Origin: Candidatus Fermentibacterales bacterium
Lineage (GTDB): Bacteria > Fermentibacterota > Fermentibacteria > Fermentibacterales > JAFGKQ01
Assembly: GCA_016928495.1 (NCBI GenBank)
Contig: JAFGKQ010000119.1
Location: 1 to 11,388 of the forward strand
Direction of reading: 5' to 3'
Length of the DNA: 11,388 bases
Part shown: in pieces, positions 7,801 through 11,388 of the stretch
Position numbering within the stretch: the stretch's first letter is position 1
How the letters are laid out: every line of letters starts with the position of its first letter
The notes under the pieces: generated by a model
Seen by the model: only the letters and a program-made list of their open reading frames with translations
What the model was told of the DNA's origin: nothing
Databases searched by the model: none
Translations under genes and position numbers: made by a program

Positions 7801-8691
7801 TGCCGTCCGGATACCTACTACACCTTCCGGCAGAGCTACGTCATCGCCTACCTGAGCAAGGGTGCCGCATTCTTCGATGGCTCCGTGACGGCCGATCCGG
7901 CCTTCGAGACTGGCGTGTTCGTTCCGGTCGATGCCGACACCGGGGCGATGGCCAGGCTCCAGTCCTTCTTCTTCGGGAGCGGGATGGTCAGGGCAGCCGC
8001 TGCCTACCCCCTTCTCCTGGACTACGGTTATCCCTCGGGCAGCGACTCTGCGGGCCCCGAGATAGAGCTGTGGCTGGATGGGTTCCGTCACGTGGAGAAC
8101 CCCGTGGTGTCGGGCGAGGTCAGCGTGCGCGCCGAGCTCTCCGACAGCTCCGGCATAGACCTGCTCGGGAACACCGGCCGGCAACTGGCGCTCTACGTTG
8201 ACGGAGAGCCTTCCGACGTATCGTCCTTCTTCAGCTACTACCCGGGAAGCTGGACCACCGGCAGCCTCGAGGTGTCTCTGGGCACCCCCGCCGAGGGAGA
8301 CCACCAGATCGAGCTCCGTGCGAGCGACGGTGTCCTCAACAGGAGCAGCCAGTCGATGGGATTCAGCGTTCTCGAAGGCTCGGGGCTCGAGCTGGACTGC
8401 GTTTTCGTCTATCCCTGCCCCTGCAGCGACACGGCCTGCTTCAGCTGGTTCCTGGGGCAGGACGCGCTGGTGAGCATCGACATCTACACTGTGACCGGAA
8501 GGCGGGTCTTCTCCGCGGGGAACATCGCTGCCGGTACCGGTTATAATCAGTACAAGTGGGACGGCAGGGATAGCGATGGTGACCGTCTCGCGAGCGGGAC
8601 CTATGTGTACGTGCTATCTGCGGAAGCGGTTTCGGTCGGCGGCTCCGGGGGCTCTGCCTCCGAGACCGGGGTTCTGGCCGTGATCAGGTAG
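4843..8691 (+). CDS. porU: PorU-like type IX secretion sortase, C25 (gingipain-type) cysteine peptidase with FlgD-like C-terminal domain
   Basis: This 1282-residue exported protein has a TTG start with GAGGAG 5 nt upstream. A signal peptide is visible (LPLALILLVAGAA, about 7-19). A PorU-type N-terminal region follows, including WARIQVDTTGIYRLRGHDV (246-264) and DDGGDGILDEEDTILFHGRG (305-324). The C25 peptidase domain (about 640-920) shows GGYVMDDLFG with D694/D695, the histidine loop YLGHGG (H821) and the nucleophile loop FGSCSVGEF (C855). The 34-residue His-Cys spacing is close to that of gingipains. GGAIAGIGATG and YVLFGDGS close the domain. A FlgD-like/type-IX C-terminal Ig domain (about 1183-1270) carries VSIDIYTVTGRRV, KWDGRDSDGDRLASGTYVYVL and a terminal hydrophobic strand. 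In Bacteroidota PorU removes the C-terminal signal of cargo proteins and attaches them to surface lipopolysaccharide. PorV follows 62 bp downstream, as expected for a partner. A gingipain-like secreted protease is the alternative, but length and neighbour favour PorU. Confidence 0.85.
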   Translation: MPRSSPLPLALILLVAGAAPGSFDGPVPGFAPASDGRTADPEASSERCAALPGRTLYSYPVPELVAVGGLPTGLVGFTAPGCGLASAGGDGSSSEHVLLPSRLAFFSVPFGVRAGLSVTANGVQRLTAEGAVALVTPTPSGDRFTAAADGNLPSSWAELVSVSDYRGIRLAAVRINPVILSADWGGLCTARGLRISLDYGAAAGSPVRAPGEEARFYDLLLEGGSMVWRSTSAREQADSPFWGRPWARIQVDTTGIYRLRGHDVPWAVGQSASGLALYCGRGREMDESRPWSDAYSPVPVSIAVDDGGDGILDEEDTILFHGRGLSWWEASADSMPEHYTHRYDEENCYWLTWGGEGGSFMDTLSGAITGEPALPAEHLGMSHFEVEAVWMLNFVDSDWVWDRNSGSGTQWLYHLFELPECSGEGYVRLLLRSEDGGRHAIRVYLDQEMIGEASWIGTSPFVPVFPCSTLEQGSARLGVEIIRESSSETIVLDWFDVFYRRPNNAVPGLPIPLDSWNLTGRRRLDWGAPLDDMLVVVTRGDSSASLVSTGQGATSFELDLPEPGGRLLYVISEDDLLSPLSIEEAAPGRIMGTLSGARALYVAADHLASDVRPLADRDGWGEVVTTTEVYDELNGGVRDPHAIRALADQAVSSWDPAPTDVILVGSGHYDPRGHQTTRISYIEPLFTSGGYVMDDLFGTISGDSVLPQVAISRMSISSRSELQLLVGLSLSYWAGEASGDWQARVIGAADDERSGSYSQDEVVHTQDMEETLEGYLPSRFESMKHYLIFYDWDELWNKPEARQDLRELWSEGALLFLYLGHGGFDQVADEGLMYLEDADLLSCGSRLPIAFFGSCSVGEFHSPLHSCLAQEVTTCPGGGAIAGIGATGPTGASSNASLIRTWLDLILPSSAPDVSMGQALLVAKLLNGYTVNDAQYVLFGDGSIQPAVPSESGFHLDCSGFHTGEPAVISGICPATGVATVQAFESCRPDTYYTFRQSYVIAYLSKGAAFFDGSVTADPAFETGVFVPVDADTGAMARLQSFFFGSGMVRAAAAYPLLLDYGYPSGSDSAGPEIELWLDGFRHVENPVVSGEVSVRAELSDSSGIDLLGNTGRQLALYVDGEPSDVSSFFSYYPGSWTTGSLEVSLGTPAEGDHQIELRASDGVLNRSSQSMGFSVLEGSGLELDCVFVYPCPCSDTACFSWFLGQDALVSIDIYTVTGRRVFSAGNIAAGTGYNQYKWDGRDSDGDRLASGTYVYVLSAEAVSVGGSGGSASETGVLAVIR

Positions 8692-8753
8692 GATGCCGAC
8701 AGGCAGCAGCCCCAATACCGGTCTGGCACCGGATGTTATGGAGTGACGAAGAT

Positions 8754-9767
8754 ATGAACTTCTCCCCCGCAGTGCGCTGGCTCCTGGGGCTGGCGGTCTT
8801 CGCGACGACCTCGATGGCCTCGACGGCCAGCGTTATCTGGATGACCATCACCCCCGGCGCCAGGCCGAACGGCATGGGTGAGGCCTTCGTTGCCCTCTCC
8901 GACGATGCAACGGCCTCGTTCTGGAACCCGGCCGGGCTGGCGTTCGTCGAGAAGGAAGGCAACGAGATCACGCTGCAGCACTCCCCCTGGCTGAGGCAGC
9001 TCGCCGACGACCTCTACTTCGAGTACCTCGGCTACGCCAGGTATCTCGAAGGCTGGGGCGGCGTTGGAGGCAACGTCACCTTCATGTCCATGGGAGAGCA
9101 GCAGGAGACGGTCGAGGGCAACCCCGATCCCATCGGCACCTTCTACTCCTATGGCTTTGCCGTGACCGGGGCCTTCGGCACCGAGGTCGCTCCCGGCGTG
9201 GCCGTCGGGCTCGGAGCCAAGTTCATCTACGACCACCTCTACTACGAGGACTCCGGCAAGGGAAGCTCCTTCGCGGTCGACCTGGGCACCGTCTACAGGA
9301 TCCCCATGGACGAGATCGGGCTCGAGGGCCTGGGCCAGGCAGCGATAGGCGCCTCTCTCCAGAATCTGGGTCCGAACATGAGCTACGGGGGAGAGAGCGA
9401 GGGCAATCCTCTGCCGAGGACCGTCAGGCTGGGCATTGCCTACGTTCCCTTCGACACCCGCATGACTCAGCTCAGGTTCGCCGCCGACTACAGCAAGCTG
9501 CTGACCTACGTCGAGGACGGGCTCGGCGAGGAGATCAAGGAGAACAAATGGGGCCTGGGTGCGGAGTACTGGTACTACGACCTCCTGGGCCTCAGGCTCG
9601 GCTACAGCCACGATACCGAGGGAGCCTCGACGATCCACGGCCTGACGTTCGGGGCCGGCGTCCACTACAGCGCTTTCCAGTTCGACATGGCCTTCATACC
9701 CGTGGAGTCGAGCCTTCAGGGCAGCGGCAAGTTCAACCAGAAGTACTCGCTGACGGTGGCCTTCTGA
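8754..9767 (+). CDS. porV: PorV/PorQ family outer-membrane beta-barrel protein of type IX secretion
   Basis: This 337-residue protein has a signal peptide (hydrophobic 8-20, likely cleavage after SMASTA). It then carries the family fingerprint at 32-63: ITPGARPNGMGEAFVALSDD followed by SFWNPAGLA, typical of PorV/PorQ and UPF0164 FadL-like barrels. Alternating amphipathic strands with many Gly and Tyr fill the rest, and the chain ends in SLTVAF, a terminal aromatic strand typical of outer-membrane proteins. In Bacteroidota, PorV binds the C-terminal domain of cargo leaving the Sov translocon and delivers it to PorU. Adjacency to porU makes PorV likelier than PorQ or a general UPF0164 member. 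The ATG at 8754 is chosen because GGAG (8740-8743) precedes it and the signal peptide starts there. The in-frame ATG at 8733 has no ribosome site and would add seven polar residues. The 62-bp gap after porU holds only a 5-bp stem (8718-8732). Confidence 0.88.
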   Translation: MNFSPAVRWLLGLAVFATTSMASTASVIWMTITPGARPNGMGEAFVALSDDATASFWNPAGLAFVEKEGNEITLQHSPWLRQLADDLYFEYLGYARYLEGWGGVGGNVTFMSMGEQQETVEGNPDPIGTFYSYGFAVTGAFGTEVAPGVAVGLGAKFIYDHLYYEDSGKGSSFAVDLGTVYRIPMDEIGLEGLGQAAIGASLQNLGPNMSYGGESEGNPLPRTVRLGIAYVPFDTRMTQLRFAADYSKLLTYVEDGLGEEIKENKWGLGAEYWYYDLLGLRLGYSHDTEGASTIHGLTFGAGVHYSAFQFDMAFIPVESSLQGSGKFNQKYSLTVAF

Positions 9768-9783
9768 GCGGGCTTCCCGAGTA

Positions 9784-11388
9784 ATGTCCTCGAGCGGCCC
9801 CGAGCCGGCACCCCTTCGACCGTCGAGTCCCCGCGCGGTTTCTCCGGTTCTCGTCCTGCTGGTGGCGCAGGTCGTGATGCTCGGCCCGCTTGCGCGAGGG
9901 GCGGCCCCCGTGGTTCCCGGCGCCTGTCCCGAGTGGGGTGGGAGCCCTTCTACCGGCATCTCGATCTGGGACCCCGGCTCGAGCGGCGGGCTGGCCAGCC
10001 TGGGGACCGTTGAGGTCTGCGTCCTCAGGGTGGAGTTCCTGGAGGACTTCACGACCCAGACGACCGGCGATGGCAGGTTCGACCTCGAGTCCTCGCCGCC
10101 GCACGACAAAGACTACATCGAAGGGATATGGGAAACCGTCTCCGGGTACTTCGGGGATGTCTCCGGCGGTCAGATGGAGCTTCGCTACACGGTCTTCCCC
10201 GAGCAGCAGACCGCGGCCTACGGTCTGCTGCATCAGATGTCCTGGTATGGCGGAAGAGACGACTGGCTCGAGGGATCATGCATGCTCTTGAGGGATGCCG
10301 TCGAGGCCGCCGATCCGGAGGTGGACTTCAGCCTCTTCGACGTCGTGGTCGTGGTCCATGCCGGCGCCGGCCGTGAAGCGGACATACTGCGCGACAGCCC
10401 TCACGACCTCAGCTCGGTCTTCCTCACGCTCCAGGAGCTCCTGTCGTACCTGCCGGGCCTGGATCCCTACGGCATCGCCACCGATGACGGAGTCTACGTC
10501 CAGGCCGGCTGCATCGTTCCGGAGGAGGAAACCCAGGATGGCTTCGGGCTGGGTGTCATCGGGGTCACTGTCTACGAGTTATGCAGGCAGCTCGGCCTCC
10601 CGGCGCTCTGGAACACCCTGGACGGGGGAGTCGGAATCGGCGCCTGGGGCATAATGGGCTACGGGCAGTGGGTGATGGACGGCTTCTGGCCTCCGGCGCC
10701 CTGCGCCTACTGCAGGGCCAGGCTCGGCTGGATCGCTCCGCAGACGGCTTCCGAAGACGGCACCTGGCCTGTCATCCTCGATGGAACGGTCCTCAGGATC
10801 GATCTGAGCGGCTCCGAGTACTTCCTCGTCGAGAACCGCGTGCGGGATCCGGACGCAGACGGCCTGCCCGGGGAGCATGAGCACGACTTCGGCCTGCCGG
10901 GGAGCGGAGTGCTCGTCTGGCACGTCGACCAGGGCGTCATCGAGTCTCGTGAGCCCTTCGGCGACGTGAACGGGAACCCCGATCACAAGGGAGTGGACCT
11001 CGAGGAGGCGGATGGAATCCAGGACTTCGACTACTCACTGCCCGACGTGTACGGGATCTATGGCAGCGAGTACGATCCCTACTTCCAGGGAGGCTATGCC
11101 TGGCTTCTGGGTCCCGACACGGAGCCCTCGTCGGCAACGAGCTGGGGAGGAAACACCTTCCTGACCCTCGAGATTCTCGACCAGCCGGCGGATACCATGG
11201 ACGTCAGCCTCTCCAGGACGGGCAACCTGGATGGATGGCCCATCAGGACCGGCTCGAAGGCATCCGGGGTGTTGTGTGCCGACTTCGACGGCAACGCCCT
11301 TCCGGATCACCTGATCTGGCTCGATCCCCTGGGGATCATCTGGATCTACGGGACTGACGGGAGCTTCCTGAAGGCCATCCCGGCCGGC
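9784..11388 (+). CDS. Secreted M6-metalloprotease-like protein with a degenerate zinc site (3' end outside window)
   Basis: The frame is open from ATG 9784 to the window edge: 535 residues without a stop. A signal peptide is visible (hydrophobic SPVLVLLVAQVVMLGPLA, about 20-37). The M6/immune-inhibitor-A pattern follows in order: YIEGIWETVSGYFGDVSGG (111-129), VVVVVHAGAGRE (187-198), IGAWGIMGYG (285-294), EYFLVENR (345-352), LPGSGVLVWHVDQG (371-384) and HKGVDLEEADG (401-411). The expected zinc motif HExxHxxGxxD reads YELCRQLGLPA (264-274). Both histidines and the third ligand are lost and only the glutamate remains, so protease activity is doubtful. A CxxC (C307, C310) lies shortly after. From about 495 an FG-GAP/beta-propeller-like repeat begins (CADFDGNALPDHLIW). 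The gene starts 16 bp after porV with only a weak ribosome site, suggesting cotranscription and perhaps type IX export. A C-terminal sorting domain would lie outside the window. Confidence 0.8.
   Translation, partial: MSSSGPEPAPLRPSSPRAVSPVLVLLVAQVVMLGPLARGAAPVVPGACPEWGGSPSTGISIWDPGSSGGLASLGTVEVCVLRVEFLEDFTTQTTGDGRFDLESSPPHDKDYIEGIWETVSGYFGDVSGGQMELRYTVFPEQQTAAYGLLHQMSWYGGRDDWLEGSCMLLRDAVEAADPEVDFSLFDVVVVVHAGAGREADILRDSPHDLSSVFLTLQELLSYLPGLDPYGIATDDGVYVQAGCIVPEEETQDGFGLGVIGVTVYELCRQLGLPALWNTLDGGVGIGAWGIMGYGQWVMDGFWPPAPCAYCRARLGWIAPQTASEDGTWPVILDGTVLRIDLSGSEYFLVENRVRDPDADGLPGEHEHDFGLPGSGVLVWHVDQGVIESREPFGDVNGNPDHKGVDLEEADGIQDFDYSLPDVYGIYGSEYDPYFQGGYAWLLGPDTEPSSATSWGGNTFLTLEILDQPADTMDVSLSRTGNLDGWPIRTGSKASGVLCADFDGNALPDHLIWLDPLGIIWIYGTDGSFLKAIPAG

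Noticed and set aside
8718-8732. Stem CCGGT-CTGGC-ACCGG between porU and porV as a terminator
   Set aside because: It has five pairs and no U-tract, and the genes are functionally linked, so read-through is more likely.
8736-10109. 457-codon open frame on the minus strand opposite porV
   Set aside because: porV has a signal peptide, family fingerprint and ribosome site. The antisense translation is a shadow without recognisable features.

Overview
This is a G+C-rich window with dense coding on both strands. It carries nine protein genes and no recognisable RNA gene, insertion sequence or CRISPR array. The genes point to a Gram-negative (outer-membrane-bearing) bacterium of the Fibrobacterota-Chlorobiota-Bacteroidota (FCB) superphylum, or an allied candidate phylum. 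The evidence is a PorU-like sortase of the type IX secretion system next to a PorV-like outer-membrane protein, a FlgD-type C-terminal domain, and a secreted M6-type protein. Heavy AGG-arginine use, a DivIVA protein and this secretion equipment would fit lineages such as Fermentibacterota or its neighbours. That placement is inference and was not tested with any marker gene.

Layout. Positions 1-660 (+) hold the C-terminal part of a ComM/YifB AAA+ ATPase. It converges on, and overlaps by 13 bp, a three-gene zinc-type ABC importer on the minus strand (znuA-znuC-znuB, transcribed from 3265 down to 648). A 123-bp divergent control region (3266-3388) with two inverted repeats separates znuA from yggS. 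From there everything runs on the plus strand: yggS (PLP-binding homeostasis protein), divIVA (coiled-coil polarity/division protein), porU (C25-family sortase-like peptidase), porV (outer-membrane beta-barrel), and an M6-metalloprotease-like secreted protein that runs off the right edge.

How the genes work together. ZnuA would capture a divalent metal, most likely Zn(II), for import through ZnuB powered by ZnuC. The yggS-divIVA pair recalls the ylmE...divIVA end of the Gram-positive division cluster, without the sepF/ylmG/ylmH genes between them. The porU-porV pair matches the sortase and its outer-membrane shuttle in type IX secretion. The following gene, 16 bp behind porV, encodes a probable exported protein and could be a client or accessory. 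Its most striking property is that the expected zinc site HExxHxxGxxD reads YELCRQLGLPA. All three metal ligands are replaced while the rest of the M6 fold signature is kept, so it looks like a pseudoprotease. No wholly unknown system can be demonstrated here. The M6-like pseudoenzyme beside a PorUV pair, and the divIVA-porU adjacency, are the points most worth following.
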